Below are positions 43,495 through 53,209 of a stretch of 64,000 nucleotides of DNA, piece by piece. Origin of the DNA: Gluconobacter cerevisiae (GTDB lineage Bacteria > Pseudomonadota > Alphaproteobacteria > Acetobacterales > Acetobacteraceae); NCBI RefSeq assembly GCF_015244675.1, contig NZ_JABCQO010000006.1, forward strand, positions 62,001-126,000, given 5' to 3'. Made by a program: the position numbers and the translations under genes. How positions within the stretch are numbered: the stretch's first letter is position 1; every line of letters starts with the position of its first letter. The notes under the pieces are model-generated. The model was given only the letters and a program-made list of their open reading frames with translations. It did no database searches and had not been told where the DNA came from.

Positions 43495-44478
43495 TCAGAC
43501 GGGGGCTTGAGCAGACCACTGCTCAAGCAGATCATGATACGGCTTGATGAAGCGTTCTTCTGTGAACTTGCCCTGTTCAACGGCCAGCCTGCTGCGTTCC
43601 TCACGATCGTAAACGATGCGGGTCAGTGAATAATCCTGATGCTTCAGGCTCGGCTGATAGAAGTCAGGCGCCGGAGAATTGGCATTGTAGATTTCGGGCC
43701 GGTAAACGCGTTGAAAAGATTCCATCGTACTGATCGTGCTGATCAGTTCCAGATTGGAGTAGTCTGAAAGAAGATCCCCGGTGAAATAGAAGGCTAACGG
43801 GGCAGTTGCATTGGAAGGCATGAAATACCGCACCTTCATGCCCATTTTCCCAAAATACTGATCGGTCAGAGAAAATTCCCGCTGCTCATATTCGGTTCCC
43901 AGAACCGGATGATGATTTGCAGTTTTATGATAGGTCCGGTTGCTGGAAACGCTCAGGCAGATGACGGGCATTTTGCCATTCAGCGCCTTGTAAGCCGCCG
44001 AATGGATCGCTGATTTGAACAGATTGCCATGAAGATCCCCGTAATGATCGGGAACCTGAAACTCTGAACGGCCCTGATTGTGATCCAGAAGCAGAACGCT
44101 GAAATCATAATCGCGAACATAGGAAGAAAAACTGTTTCCGGAGAGGCCCGGGATTCGCTCGTTTTTAATTTTATCAACAATAGTCGTGTTGAGAATTTCT
44201 ATGAGGGGAAAGACGTCCTGCTTCGTACCGGCATTGATATTCATTTCGATGGAAATGATATCGAGCTCGACAGAATAGCGGTCCGCTTTCGGATTGTCCC
44301 AGTGTGCGAGGGAATTGAAACGGTTATCGATCATCTGCAGGACTTTCTGCAGATTTTCCCGCCGGTGCTCACCTCTGGCGAGATTAGCAAAATTGGTTGT
44401 TAGGCGCGTGTCGTCCGAAGGTGTGTAGTCTTCATCAAACCGGGTTTTCTTGATAGAGAACGTAAATTCGGCAGACAT
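43495..44478 (-). CDS. mesX: DUF1852 protein MesX, partner of MesD
   Basis: 327 residues belonging to DUF1852 from end to end: FTFSIKKTRFDEDYTPSDDTRLTTNFANLARG (about 4-36), ALAHWDN-type NSLAHWDNPKADRYSVELDIISIEMN, VICLSVSSNRTYHKTANHHPVLGTEY, and RYFMPSNATAPLAFYFTGDLLSDYSNLELISTI. MesX is known to be needed for MesD activity; its chemical role is unclear. The start has an AACAGGA ribosome binding site. Upstream it has an AT-rich gap without a recognised riboswitch. Confidence 0.92.
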   Translation of the reverse strand: MSAEFTFSIKKTRFDEDYTPSDDTRLTTNFANLARGEHRRENLQKVLQMIDNRFNSLAHWDNPKADRYSVELDIISIEMNINAGTKQDVFPLIEILNTTIVDKIKNERIPGLSGNSFSSYVRDYDFSVLLLDHNQGRSEFQVPDHYGDLHGNLFKSAIHSAAYKALNGKMPVICLSVSSNRTYHKTANHHPVLGTEYEQREFSLTDQYFGKMGMKVRYFMPSNATAPLAFYFTGDLLSDYSNLELISTISTMESFQRVYRPEIYNANSPAPDFYQPSLKHQDYSLTRIVYDREERSRLAVEQGKFTEERFIKPYHDLLEQWSAQAPV

Positions 44479-45022
44479 TCCTGTTTCCCCTCGCTTGGGC
44501 AGAATCCTCCAGATTATTATTTAAATCTGTTGAGAATTTTATTTGTTCACATCTTTGATTAAGCAGTTTTTATACTGATTGAATTGAGACGCGTTGGAAG
44601 ACGTTATGCCTGAGAGAGAGTGTGAAAAAAAATGATTTTATTTCATTGATCCATGAAATTTATTCATGTGATGAGTATCTCACTGCATGATGGTCCCACC
44701 TAGAAGTGAGAAATGCTTCACAAAATTAAGGTGTCGGGTATATTTTTTAAATCCGCAAACTCAGACAGGGTCGTTTATGAGTACTGTCAGAATTGATCAA
44801 AAATTGAGTCTATGATTTGCCTCGCCGTAACAGTCCTGCATTCACGATGAATTTTCATGAATTGTAGTGGCATTTAATCTTCATGAAATGAACGCATCTC
44901 TCTGGACATCGATCCAGATACACGTTCTCCTGCCTGAACGACGCGCCCGGATAGGGCGTTCATGCGTTATGGCCGTCAACAAACGGCAATGTCTCAACGT
45001 GGATGCAAGGATCTCTGAAGCT
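44479..45022. other. Divergent gap between mesX and pgm
   Basis: About 540 bases, AT-rich, with no gene supported apart from a possible N-terminal extension of pgm starting at 44969 or 44867. No SAM-type riboswitch pattern was seen on the mesX side. Confidence 0.45.
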
Positions 45023-46669
45023 ATGGCCCATCTCAGTCCTCTGGCAGGAAAAACACTTTCCGCTTCCCAGCTCACCGATATCCCCGCTCTGATCGCAGCC
45101 TATTATGATCGCAAACCCGATCCGGCCGTCTCCACGCAGCGTGTATCGTTCGGAACATCGGGCCATCGCGGTTCCTCGCTCCATACCAGTTTCAACGAGA
45201 ACCATATCCTCGCCATCTGCGAGGCCATCTGTCGGCATCGCAAAGCCGAAGGAATTGATGGGCCGCTCTTTATTGGTATGGACAGCCACGCGCTCTCTGG
45301 CCCGGCTCAGAAATCTGCCATCGAAGTGTTTGCGGCTTACGGCATTGACGTGCGGATTGACGAAAATGGCGGCTACACGCCAACCCCGGTCATTTCTCAT
45401 GCTATTCTGACCTACAACAAGGGCCGCACCACGGGTCTGGCCGACGGCGTCGTCATCACGCCGTCGCACAATCCTCCGGCAGATGGCGGGTTCAAGTACA
45501 ACCCGACCAATGGCGGTCCGGCCGATACCTCCATCACCAAAGCCATTCAGGACATGGCTAACGACTTCCTCGCCAACGGCCTGAAAGACGTCAAACGCCT
45601 GCCTTATGAACAGGCCCAGCAGGAAGCCTGCATCAAGGGCTACGACTTCATCACGCCTTACGTGAATGATCTGGATTCCGTCATCGACATGAAGGCTATT
45701 CGGGACGCAGGTGTGAAGATCGGCATCGATCCTCTGGGGGGAGCAGCCGTCGCATACTGGAAACCCATCATCGACCGATACGGCCTTAACGCTACCGTCG
45801 TCAGCGATGTAGTGGACCCAACATTCTCCTTCATGACGGCCGATTGGGACGGGCAGATCCGCATGGACTGTTCTTCCCCCTATGCCATGGCACGCCTGAT
45901 TGAAATGGGAGACCGCTTCGACGTTGCCTTCGCCAATGATACGGACGCGGATCGCCACGGCATCGTCGCCATGCCCGATGGCCTGATGAACCCCAATCAT
46001 TATCTTGCCGTGGCGATTTCCTACCTGTTCCAGAACCGCCCGGACTGGAGCCCGGAACTTGGCATTGGCAAGACGCTCGTCAGCAGTGGCCTGATCGACC
46101 GCGTGGCAGCCGAGATGAGGCGCAAACTGGTTGAAGTACCGGTCGGCCTGAAGTGGTTTGTACCCGGTCTGATGGATGGATCGCTGGGTTTCGGTGGTGA
46201 GGAAAGCGCAGGCGCCACGTTCCTACGCCGCGATGGCTCGGTCTGGACCACGGATAAGGATGGCCTCATTCTGGGTCTGCTGGCCGCTGAAATTACAGCC
46301 AAGACCGGCAAGAACCCCAGCGCTCATTATCACGAGATCATCGATCGCCTGGGCACGCCCTATTATGAGCGCATCGATGCTCCTGCAAATCCAGAGCAGA
46401 AAGCAAAGCTCAGTAAACTCACACCCGAACAGTTCCCGTTGGAAACACTGGCCGGTGACAAGATCATTAGTAAACTGACCCGCGCGCCGGGTAATGATGC
46501 GCCGATCGGCGGACTGAAAGTCGTCACCGAAAACGGCTGGTTCGCCGCACGCCCGTCCGGTACGGAAGATGTTTACAAGATCTACGCGGAAAGCTTCGTC
46601 AGCCCTGATCACCTGCGGGCCATTCAGCAGGAAGCACAGGACGCCATTTCAAAAGTATTCGCTGCCTGA
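45023..46669 (+). CDS. pgm: Phosphoglucomutase (alpha-D-glucose-specific)
   Basis: 548 residues from ATG 45023, matching E. coli Pgm in length (546) and layout. [19 protein letters not shown] (about 36-54) is the family start. The phosphoserine loop is [19 protein letters not shown], the metal loop [12 protein letters not shown], sugar-binding GGEESAG, and phosphate-binding [14 protein letters not shown] at the C-terminus. It interconverts glucose-1- and glucose-6-phosphate for polysaccharide and sugar-nucleotide synthesis. Alternative in-frame starts at 44969 and 44867 are possible; I prefer 45023 because family members begin there. Confidence 0.93.
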   Translation: MAHLSPLAGKTLSASQLTDIPALIAAYYDRKPDPAVSTQRVSFGTSGHRGSSLHTSFNENHILAICEAICRHRKAEGIDGPLFIGMDSHALSGPAQKSAIEVFAAYGIDVRIDENGGYTPTPVISHAILTYNKGRTTGLADGVVITPSHNPPADGGFKYNPTNGGPADTSITKAIQDMANDFLANGLKDVKRLPYEQAQQEACIKGYDFITPYVNDLDSVIDMKAIRDAGVKIGIDPLGGAAVAYWKPIIDRYGLNATVVSDVVDPTFSFMTADWDGQIRMDCSSPYAMARLIEMGDRFDVAFANDTDADRHGIVAMPDGLMNPNHYLAVAISYLFQNRPDWSPELGIGKTLVSSGLIDRVAAEMRRKLVEVPVGLKWFVPGLMDGSLGFGGEESAGATFLRRDGSVWTTDKDGLILGLLAAEITAKTGKNPSAHYHEIIDRLGTPYYERIDAPANPEQKAKLSKLTPEQFPLETLAGDKIISKLTRAPGNDAPIGGLKVVTENGWFAARPSGTEDVYKIYAESFVSPDHLRAIQQEAQDAISKVFAA

Positions 46670-46670
46670 A

Positions 46671-46710
46671 ATGAGATTACCCCCGGAGTGCACTCCGGGG
46701 GTAATCTCAT
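46671..46710. terminator. 40-bp perfect palindrome after pgm
   Basis: Arms of 20 bases (beginning ATGAGATTAC and CACTCCGGGG) without any unpaired loop, 2 bases after the pgm stop codon. It lacks a T-run on the plus side. Most likely a transcription-stop or mRNA-protecting structure; with no loop it could also form a DNA cruciform. Confidence 0.65.
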
Positions 46711-46726
46711 TACTGTGCAAAATCAT

Positions 46727-46756
46727 GTCGTCAGGAAATATTTTATCTCCTGACGA
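46727..46756 (-). terminator. Terminator hairpin after the TonB-receptor gene
   Basis: 10-bp stem GTCGTCAGGA / TCCTGACGAC with an 11-base A/T-rich loop, 13 bases past the receptor stop. On the minus strand the stem is followed by ATGATTTTGC, a weak T-tract. Confidence 0.6.
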
Positions 46757-46768
46757 CGTGGCTTTCTG

Positions 46769-49648
46769 TTAATTATAGACCAGCTCAAAATAGATGCTGC
46801 GGCCATAATTCTCTTTTGCTTCCAGACGGTTAAGGTTCTGGCCGTAATACATCCGGGTATGTGAGCCTGCGAGATTGTACACTTCGTATTTCAGGCGAAG
46901 ATCGTCTGTAATGTCGTTCCAGGCTCCAATATCAAGACTTGGCTGAGACCCGTAACCGTACATCTGCGTCGGATCGTCATTCAGGCCTTCAAGATACTTC
47001 GCGGAGTACGAAAAGGACGCTTTGACTGCACCGCGGATCTGCGGGATGTGCCATGTCACGCTGCCGTTGAAAACATATGAAGGCTGTTCGGTCAGTTGCT
47101 TCAGCTTGTAAGAGACATTGACGCCTTGATACGTCATCCGACCACGCATCCACGTGCCACTGGCATTGATATCAAAAGACTGTCTCCAGGGCCCCTTGAT
47201 ACTGCGATCGACCACCGACACTTCAACACCCATCAGGGATGAGTTGTTGGCATTCCGCGGCTGTGTGACATAGGTGAGTTCATCATTGATGATCTGAGTA
47301 GATCTTGTCGTGTAAATATCGTGTTTGATCATCTTATCGAAGTAAGCGACGCTAAAGACGCCTTTTCCGCGATCAAAGAATTTATCAAGAGAAATATCGA
47401 AGTTCTGTGCTTTACGAGGCATCAGGTTAGGGTTGCCGCGTGACAGTGAACAATTGATATCTCCGGGCTGAGTATTCTGAGAGTCGCCACAGCTATATTG
47501 TGCTGCGCGTGCCAGGTCCGTGGGCTGAGGGCGTCCAACAGATTGGCTGTAGACAGCATGAAGTATCAGGTTCTTAGGAAACTCATGCACGAATGTTACT
47601 GAAGGGAGTGGGTTGATATAACCACCCCGGTTCTTCTCAATTTTCCCTGTCGGGTTCGATGAGCTGTCAGTTCCTGGAATAAATGAATTGAAATTTACCG
47701 AGTCAGCTCGAACGCCAGCTATGAGCTGTGAGTTCCGCCACTTGTAGTGCAGCGAGACATAGCCATCAAATAGCTGTTCCTGATACCGGAAATACGCCAA
47801 CTGTGTGTAATTATTGGATTTGGCCGTATCAAGCGTCTGTTTATCCCATGGGAAATTGGCGAGATCGAAAAACGGTCCGTTCGGGTTCCGCATGTTCGGA
47901 ATAAACATACTGGAGGCCGCGTTTCCACCGGGTTTGTACCAGAGCTGATCTGACGAGTTCGTGGCATTAAGGCTACGCCATTCAAAACCGCTCGCAAATC
48001 CAAATCCATGGGAATCCGGGTTAAGATTACGGGTGTAATCAAGGCGAACGTTTGTGACGCCCTCATGATCACGGTCGTATTCCTGCTGAACTGTCTGGAA
48101 TGCGTAACCGCTATTGAGGAGCTTGTTCATATCAATGATATTGACAAGATCGGCGACATTATTTTTGTCTATAGTATAATCGGCATATACAGCGCCTTTT
48201 GCTGTCTCCTTGGGGTAAGCTCTGGCGGTTACATAGGGTTCGTGATCATAATAATCTTCCCATGTGTATCCGGCGCGTAATTTCAGCGTTGAGATATTAT
48301 CGTGCCAGCTTAAATTGCCAAGAACACCATTGGTATTCATCTGCCAGTTATCTTTTCGGCCGATCGTACGGGCACGATAGATGTATTCACGTCCAGAAGT
48401 GGGAGTCTGGTTCCAGATGCCAGAATCGTCAAGCAGGTATTCGTTATGCTCCATGAAGGAGTTTTCCCACCTCTCGTAAGCATAACCCATAACAGATGCA
48501 CTGAATCCGCTATTTTCGGGATGCCATTCGAGACGTGTAGCTCCACCCAAAGAATTTAGATCATTGGAATAACTTCCGCCGTCAACGTAGCGGGGGGCAG
48601 TCATGCCGTTCCACCCGGGTGTGCTCGGATCGTTCGGGCTTAGGATTTTACCTTTGGTGTTATAATAATTGTAGCTGTCTTCCTGCCACTTCTTGGTCGT
48701 GTTCCGGGTGCGTTTTTGGTACCGGAACGACGATATGATGCCGAATTCTTTATGCTTTCCAAACCGATCGGAAAAAACAGCCTTGGCGCCCTGTCCCAGA
48801 TGTGGCGACATGCCGGGTATCCTGTTGGCGCCGGCTGACCCTTTTTCGGTTCCATAAATGCCGTAGGCGTTGACGTATTTGTAAAGTCCCTCATGATCAA
48901 ACGCACTGCGAGGGTTCATGTTAATGACCGCGCCGATGGCACCGCCATCCTGTTCTGCAGTAAAAGTCTTGTAAATATCGTCTTCTCCGGTCATTTCAGC
49001 CGGGATATTTTGCATATTGACGCGCCGACGAATGCTGCCGCCGTCGCTGATGCTCGCTAACGTCATGCCATCCAAGGTTGTTTGATTGAGATCCGCCGAA
49101 ACGCCGCGTACACTGATATAGCGCGGTTCGTCACCATTACGAATGCCCGTGACACCTGGAAGCTGAGTCAGTAACTGGGCGATGGACGTGGCCCCACCAA
49201 GGTTGGAGGTGTCATCATAGGTAATGGAGTCAACAACACCCGCAAAATTACGTTTTGTCCGAAGCTCGTGTCGGCTTCCTTTTACAGTCAGGTTATCCAC
49301 CATGTCGGCTTCAGCGTCAGCCGATTTCTTGGAAGAGGCCGTACGTAGCGTAATATGTTTCGGATTTGATGCATTAACTTTTAAAGCATTCTTTCCGAGT
49401 AATTTGCGAAGGGCCTTCAGGTTGTCCATCTTGCCATAGAGCGGAGAAGATCGCAGGCTATTCGTCACATTGGCGTCGAATGCAACAGAGACCCCGGTCT
49501 GTCTGCTAAAAGCTGTCAGGGCAGACGTCAGAGACTGTGCAGGAAGAGAAAAAACGTTCTGGGAATCTTGGGCGGAAGCAAAACTGGGCACAAGACATGG
49601 AACGGAAACCGAAAGCGCAAGCGCGAAAGACCGACTTGAGAAAGACAT
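46769..49648 (-). CDS. TonB-dependent outer-membrane receptor with STN domain
   Basis: 959 residues. Signal peptide (1-27, ending SFASAQ), STN/secretin-like signalling domain (about 32-105), TonB-box-like DNLTVKG at 119-125, plug domain about 130-270 (DTSNLGGATSIAQLLTQLPGV, RYISVRGVSADLNQTTLDGM) and a 22-strand barrel ending YFELVYN. The STN domain suggests control through an anti-sigma factor as in FecA, but no fecI/fecR pair is beside it. Length and the barrel sequence (PQPTDLARAAQYSCGDS, ISLDKFFDRGKGVFSVAYFDK) fit the carbohydrate/siderophore-type TonB receptors with long loops; ligand unknown. It has a single gene layout. Confidence 0.92.
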   Translation of the reverse strand: MSFSSRSFALALSVSVPCLVPSFASAQDSQNVFSLPAQSLTSALTAFSRQTGVSVAFDANVTNSLRSSPLYGKMDNLKALRKLLGKNALKVNASNPKHITLRTASSKKSADAEADMVDNLTVKGSRHELRTKRNFAGVVDSITYDDTSNLGGATSIAQLLTQLPGVTGIRNGDEPRYISVRGVSADLNQTTLDGMTLASISDGGSIRRRVNMQNIPAEMTGEDDIYKTFTAEQDGGAIGAVINMNPRSAFDHEGLYKYVNAYGIYGTEKGSAGANRIPGMSPHLGQGAKAVFSDRFGKHKEFGIISSFRYQKRTRNTTKKWQEDSYNYYNTKGKILSPNDPSTPGWNGMTAPRYVDGGSYSNDLNSLGGATRLEWHPENSGFSASVMGYAYERWENSFMEHNEYLLDDSGIWNQTPTSGREYIYRARTIGRKDNWQMNTNGVLGNLSWHDNISTLKLRAGYTWEDYYDHEPYVTARAYPKETAKGAVYADYTIDKNNVADLVNIIDMNKLLNSGYAFQTVQQEYDRDHEGVTNVRLDYTRNLNPDSHGFGFASGFEWRSLNATNSSDQLWYKPGGNAASSMFIPNMRNPNGPFFDLANFPWDKQTLDTAKSNNYTQLAYFRYQEQLFDGYVSLHYKWRNSQLIAGVRADSVNFNSFIPGTDSSSNPTGKIEKNRGGYINPLPSVTFVHEFPKNLILHAVYSQSVGRPQPTDLARAAQYSCGDSQNTQPGDINCSLSRGNPNLMPRKAQNFDISLDKFFDRGKGVFSVAYFDKMIKHDIYTTRSTQIINDELTYVTQPRNANNSSLMGVEVSVVDRSIKGPWRQSFDINASGTWMRGRMTYQGVNVSYKLKQLTEQPSYVFNGSVTWHIPQIRGAVKASFSYSAKYLEGLNDDPTQMYGYGSQPSLDIGAWNDITDDLRLKYEVYNLAGSHTRMYYGQNLNRLEAKENYGRSIYFELVYN

Positions 49649-50327
49649 TCGTAAAGCCTTGAATTGGAATAAACAGAGATCTGCTCTCGCTGCGCGGGAC
49701 GTTTACTGGTTTCTGAGTATTTCTCTTGTTAATGTTTTGTTTCATTTAACGTTTTGTGATGATATTTTGCGTTAATTTGGTACTCTTCACGATATTTGAT
49801 GGTGTAGAGTGTTCAAATCGATTTTGAATATTCTGATAAATTGAAAATATACGATCAATTATTATCAAAATATTTTTGTTAAATATTTGATAGATATTAA
49901 AAAATATAAATTATTATAAATATAATTTTTGAGAAAATTATTGTGTATTTCAATATATAAAATAATTATCAATAATCTATTTTATATATTATTGGCGATA
50001 TGATGAAGTTTGTGCTGGTATTTTTCTGAAAAACCTTGATTCCCTATTGTCGATACTTCTGATTGGTTTCTCAGTTTTTTGTTGATTATTTATTGTGTCT
50101 GACGAATGGCCGTGTGTTTCGCTGGTTTAACCCGATGGTGCAATACTTTGTATTTGAAGGATTGGTCGGCCGAGGGTGCAACTATCCAGACGCTGTCATC
50201 AAACGACGGCCATGAAATCACTGAATACGCCTCAATGGCTTCGTGGCCGTCTTACATCTCTGGATAACGGCTAAGGACTCTGAACAGGATCGCGACATAC
50301 CAATATGTAGGTCTGCACAATCTGGAT
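49649..50327. other. Extremely AT-rich gap upstream of the TonB-receptor gene
   Basis: About 680 bases. The part 49750-50030 is visibly above 75 % A+T with phased A and T runs, unlike anything else in the window; the right 230 bases return to normal composition. No gene is supported; short frames here (for example one ending MASWPSYISG) have no recognised family. The AT-rich part likely holds the receptor promoter and may be bound by a nucleoid protein. Confidence 0.55.
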
Positions 50328-50675
50328 TTAGACGCCTAGAAAGGTGCCGCCGAAGAGGTGGACGTGGAAATGAGGAACTTCCTGTCCGGAATTGGGGCCT
50401 GAATTGCTGATGAGGCGAAAGCCATCGTGGGTCAGACCCTGTTCCTCTGCGATTTTCGAAACAGCCCGCCAGAAACAGGTGATTTCTTCGGGAGAAGCTG
50501 TTTCTCCGAAATCAGCGATGGAGATGTAAGGGCCTTTTGGGATGACCAGAACATGGATCGGCGCCTTGGGAGCGATATCGTGGAAGGCGAGGGCAAAGTC
50601 GTCTTCATAGACCGTGCGCGCGGGGATTTCCTTACGCAGGATGCGGGCAAAGATGTTGTTAGGATCGTAGGCCAT
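50328..50675 (-). CDS. HIT-family (histidine triad) hydrolase
   Basis: 115-residue HinT-like protein. The triad is HFHVHLF near the C-terminus; FARILRKEIPARTVYEDD and AFHDIAPKAPIHVLVIPK are also family-typical. Such enzymes hydrolyse adenosine phosphoramidates and related nucleotides. It ends the minus-strand histidine gene run (14 bases after hisE), a conserved neighbour of his genes in alphaproteobacteria. Confidence 0.95.
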   Translation of the reverse strand: MAYDPNNIFARILRKEIPARTVYEDDFALAFHDIAPKAPIHVLVIPKGPYISIADFGETASPEEITCFWRAVSKIAEEQGLTHDGFRLISNSGPNSGQEVPHFHVHLFGGTFLGV

Positions 50676-50689
50676 GTGCGGGCTCCTGT

Positions 50690-51091
50690 TCAGCCGAGCT
50701 TTTCTTTGGGTCGGGCTGCCTTCTCGGCGATGCCACTCGTGCCTTCGCGGCGCTTGAGCTCCGTCCAGACGTCTTCAGGGGAGACGCCGGCGTCCACCCA
50801 CATGACGATCAGATGATACAGAACGTCTGCGCTTTCGCCGATCAGTTCTTTGCGATTACCGTTGACGGCTTCGATCAGACATTCGACCGCTTCCTCACCG
50901 AATTTCTGGGCGATTTTGTTGCGGCCGCGGGACATCAGGCGTGCGGAATGGCTGAGGGACGGGTCGGTGCCGCGACGGGACTGAACCGTGTCATACAGGC
51001 GCTGGAGAATCTGTTCCTGCAGGAGGTCAGACTTCTTGTCGTCCTGCTGCTTTGAAGGCTTCGGAGCCGGTTTGGTAGCGGGTTTTCCCAT
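50690..51091 (-). CDS. hisE: Phosphoribosyl-ATP diphosphatase
   Basis: 133 residues from ATG 51091 (GGAG 9 bases ahead), second step of histidine synthesis. The helical MazG-like core shows [70 protein letters not shown] (about 27-96), with the metal-binding Glu/Asp residues of EEAVE and ESADVLYH. The Lys/Pro-rich first 25 residues are variable. hisF lies 4 bases upstream. Confidence 0.95.
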   Translation of the reverse strand: MGKPATKPAPKPSKQQDDKKSDLLQEQILQRLYDTVQSRRGTDPSLSHSARLMSRGRNKIAQKFGEEAVECLIEAVNGNRKELIGESADVLYHLIVMWVDAGVSPEDVWTELKRREGTSGIAEKAARPKEKLG

Positions 51092-51095
51092 GATC

Positions 51096-51857
51096 TTATT
51101 CTCCAAGCCTGACCGGCAAACCGGCCTTGTTCAGCGCATTCTTGACTTCATCAATGCGGAATTGGCCGAAGTGGAACACACTTGCCGCCAGAAGGCCACT
51201 TGCGCCGACTTCAGCGCCCTCCACGAAATGCTGCAATTCGCCCACACCACCGGAGGCAACGACTGGAACGGTTACGGCGTTGCAGACTGCGCGCAGCAGA
51301 TCGAGGTCAAATCCTGCGCGGGTGCCGTCACGGTCCATACTGGTGAGCAGGATTTCGCCCGCACCCAGATCCTGCATTTTCCGCGCCCATTCCACGACGT
51401 CCAGACCTGTGGGTTCGCGGCCGCCTTTGGCGTAGACTTCCCATCCACCTTGGCCATTGGAGCGCGCGTCGATGGCAACGACGATGCACTGGCTGCCGAA
51501 GCGTTCGGAGGCCTCATGGATTAGGTCCGGGTTTTTGATGGCAGCTGAGTTGACGGCGCATTTGTCAGCACCGGCGAGCAGCAGTCGACGCATGTCTTCG
51601 CAGGTGCGGACACCACCGCCCACGGTCAAGGGCAGACAGATGGCTTCGGCCGTGCGGCGAACGACGTCGAGAATGGTATCCCGGTTTTCAACGCTGGCAG
51701 TGATGTCCAGAAAGGTGAGTTCGTCGGCACCAGCAGCGTCGTAGAGTTTGGCCTGTTCGACCGGATCGCCCGCGTCGCGCAGGGAGACGAAGTTCACGCC
51801 TTTGACGACGCGACCGTCCTTGACGTCCAGGCAGGGGATGACGCGGAGTTTCAGCAT
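51096..51857 (-). CDS. hisF: Imidazole glycerol phosphate synthase, cyclase subunit
   Basis: 253 residues, standard length. TIM barrel beginning [19 protein letters not shown] with the catalytic Asp of [64 protein letters not shown], and the second catalytic Asp in [15 protein letters not shown], followed by [35 protein letters not shown]. It pairs with HisH to form IGP from PRFAR and glutamine-derived ammonia. It overlaps the GNAT-hisA gene by 7 bases. Confidence 0.97.
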   Translation of the reverse strand: MLKLRVIPCLDVKDGRVVKGVNFVSLRDAGDPVEQAKLYDAAGADELTFLDITASVENRDTILDVVRRTAEAICLPLTVGGGVRTCEDMRRLLLAGADKCAVNSAAIKNPDLIHEASERFGSQCIVVAIDARSNGQGGWEVYAKGGREPTGLDVVEWARKMQDLGAGEILLTSMDRDGTRAGFDLDLLRAVCNAVTVPVVASGGVGELQHFVEGAEVGASGLLAASVFHFGQFRIDEVKNALNKAGLPVRLGE

Positions 51858-53209
51858 GATCCGAGGACGTCCAGTGCATCTTTGAGCGCGATGCGACCGT
51901 CATAGAGCGCGCGTCCGACGATCGCGCCGGAAATGCCCGGAACGTCGCGGGCAACATCGCGCAGCGCTTTGAGATGCTCCAGAGTTCCGACACCGCCGCT
52001 GGCGATGACTGGAATGGACAGGCGGCGCGCCATGTCTGCGGTCTGTTCGAGGTCGAGCCCTGCCAGCATTCCGTCGCGGGTGATTTCGGTGAAGATCACG
52101 GCGGCGACACCAGCGTCTTCCATGCGCAGGGCCAGATCGTTGGCTTCCAGTTCCGACACTTCGGCCCAGCCTTCGGTAGCGACCCGGCCCTGTCGGGCAT
52201 CGATGCCAGCAACGATACGGCCCGGGAAGGCACGGGCAGCCTGACGAACCAGTTCAGGGTCCTTGACGGCCACGGAGCCGAGAATGACGCGGGAGACGCC
52301 CGCTTCGAGCCAGCGTTCAATCGCAGCCATATCCCGGATGCCACCGCCGAGCTGTACGGGAAGGCTTGTGGCCTTCACGATGGATTCAATGGCCGGAATA
52401 TTGGTGGAGCGGCCAGCGAAGGCACCGTTCAGATCCACGACATGGATGTGACGGCATCCGGCTTCGGCGAACATGCGAGCCTGAGCACCAGGATCGTCGG
52501 AATAATGGGTTGCATCTTCCATTTCGCCGCGTCGCAGTCGGACGCAGGCACCGTCCTTGAGGTCGATGGCGGGGTAAAGCGTCAGACCGTGTGTCGCAGT
52601 CGGAGTTTCCGGTTCGGATGCCGAACTGGAGGCGGAACTGCTGGCGTCAGGCATGGCGATGCTGGACTGCCAGCGGGCGGCCTCGTTCTCGTTTGCCAGA
52701 AGTTTTGAGAGAAAAAGTCCGCGCACCGTCTGCCCTCCGATCCGTGCATAATAAGGATGCGTGCCCCAGTGTTCGAACTCGAATGACCGGAACAGCCCGA
52801 TAGCGGCGACATGCGTTTCGCGGATGTCGCAGTTTACAACCTTGCAGCCAATGGCTTTTGCGCCTTTGAGCATGGTTTCCAGAAGTACGCGTCCCAGACC
52901 GCGCCCGCGGGCGTAGGGTGCCACGAAAAAGCCGGTCAGGTTGGCGGTTGCCGCGTGAGCTTCATAGCTTGCAGGCGGACGGACAAGCTGCCCCGCACCG
53001 CAGATCGTGCCATTATCACGCACGACATACAGGCTGCGCTCCGGCACAAGCAGCAGACCTTCGAAATAGCGCGCCAGTGCCTGATGGCCGGGAGGCTGAA
53101 GCCAGCCGAAACCGCCCCCGTCCAGAATACCCGCCGATGTGGCCTCGATCAGGGCGTCCAGATCTTCGGGCGACAGTGACGAGACGACCCGTTCACAGGT
53201 AATCGTCAT
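51851..53209 (-). CDS. hisA: GNAT N-acetyltransferase - HisA (ProFAR isomerase) fusion protein
   Basis: 452 residues from ATG 53209, which overlaps the hisH stop (ATGA). Residues about 1-170 form a GNAT domain, with the acetyl-CoA loop [15 protein letters not shown] (97-110, R-x-x-G-x-G type at 101-106). A Ser/Ala/Pro-rich linker (about 185-207, [19 protein letters not shown]) follows. A complete HisA barrel then begins [15 protein letters not shown] (Asp216) and continues with [54 protein letters not shown], and [11 protein letters not shown]. Normal HisA has about 245 residues. I know of no standard reason for the acetyltransferase part. hisF follows with a 7-base overlap. Confidence 0.88.
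   Translation of the reverse strand: MTITCERVVSSLSPEDLDALIEATSAGILDGGGFGWLQPPGHQALARYFEGLLLVPERSLYVVRDNGTICGAGQLVRPPASYEAHAATANLTGFFVAPYARGRGLGRVLLETMLKGAKAIGCKVVNCDIRETHVAAIGLFRSFEFEHWGTHPYYARIGGQTVRGLFLSKLLANENEAARWQSSIAMPDASSSASSSASEPETPTATHGLTLYPAIDLKDGACVRLRRGEMEDATHYSDDPGAQARMFAEAGCRHIHVVDLNGAFAGRSTNIPAIESIVKATSLPVQLGGGIRDMAAIERWLEAGVSRVILGSVAVKDPELVRQAARAFPGRIVAGIDARQGRVATEGWAEVSELEANDLALRMEDAGVAAVIFTEITRDGMLAGLDLEQTADMARRLSIPVIASGGVGTLEHLKALRDVARDVPGISGAIVGRALYDGRIALKDALDVLGSC

Noticed and set aside
44479-44700. SAM-type riboswitch upstream of mesX
   Set aside because: I looked for the SAM-II and SAM/SAH conserved segments on the minus strand and did not find them; only AT-rich sequence and a normal ribosome binding site are visible.
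50101-50330. Possible transposase remnant
   Set aside because: Short frames such as one ending MASWPSYISG and a minus-strand frame with stop codons look coding, but I could not match them to any insertion sequence and there are no terminal repeats.
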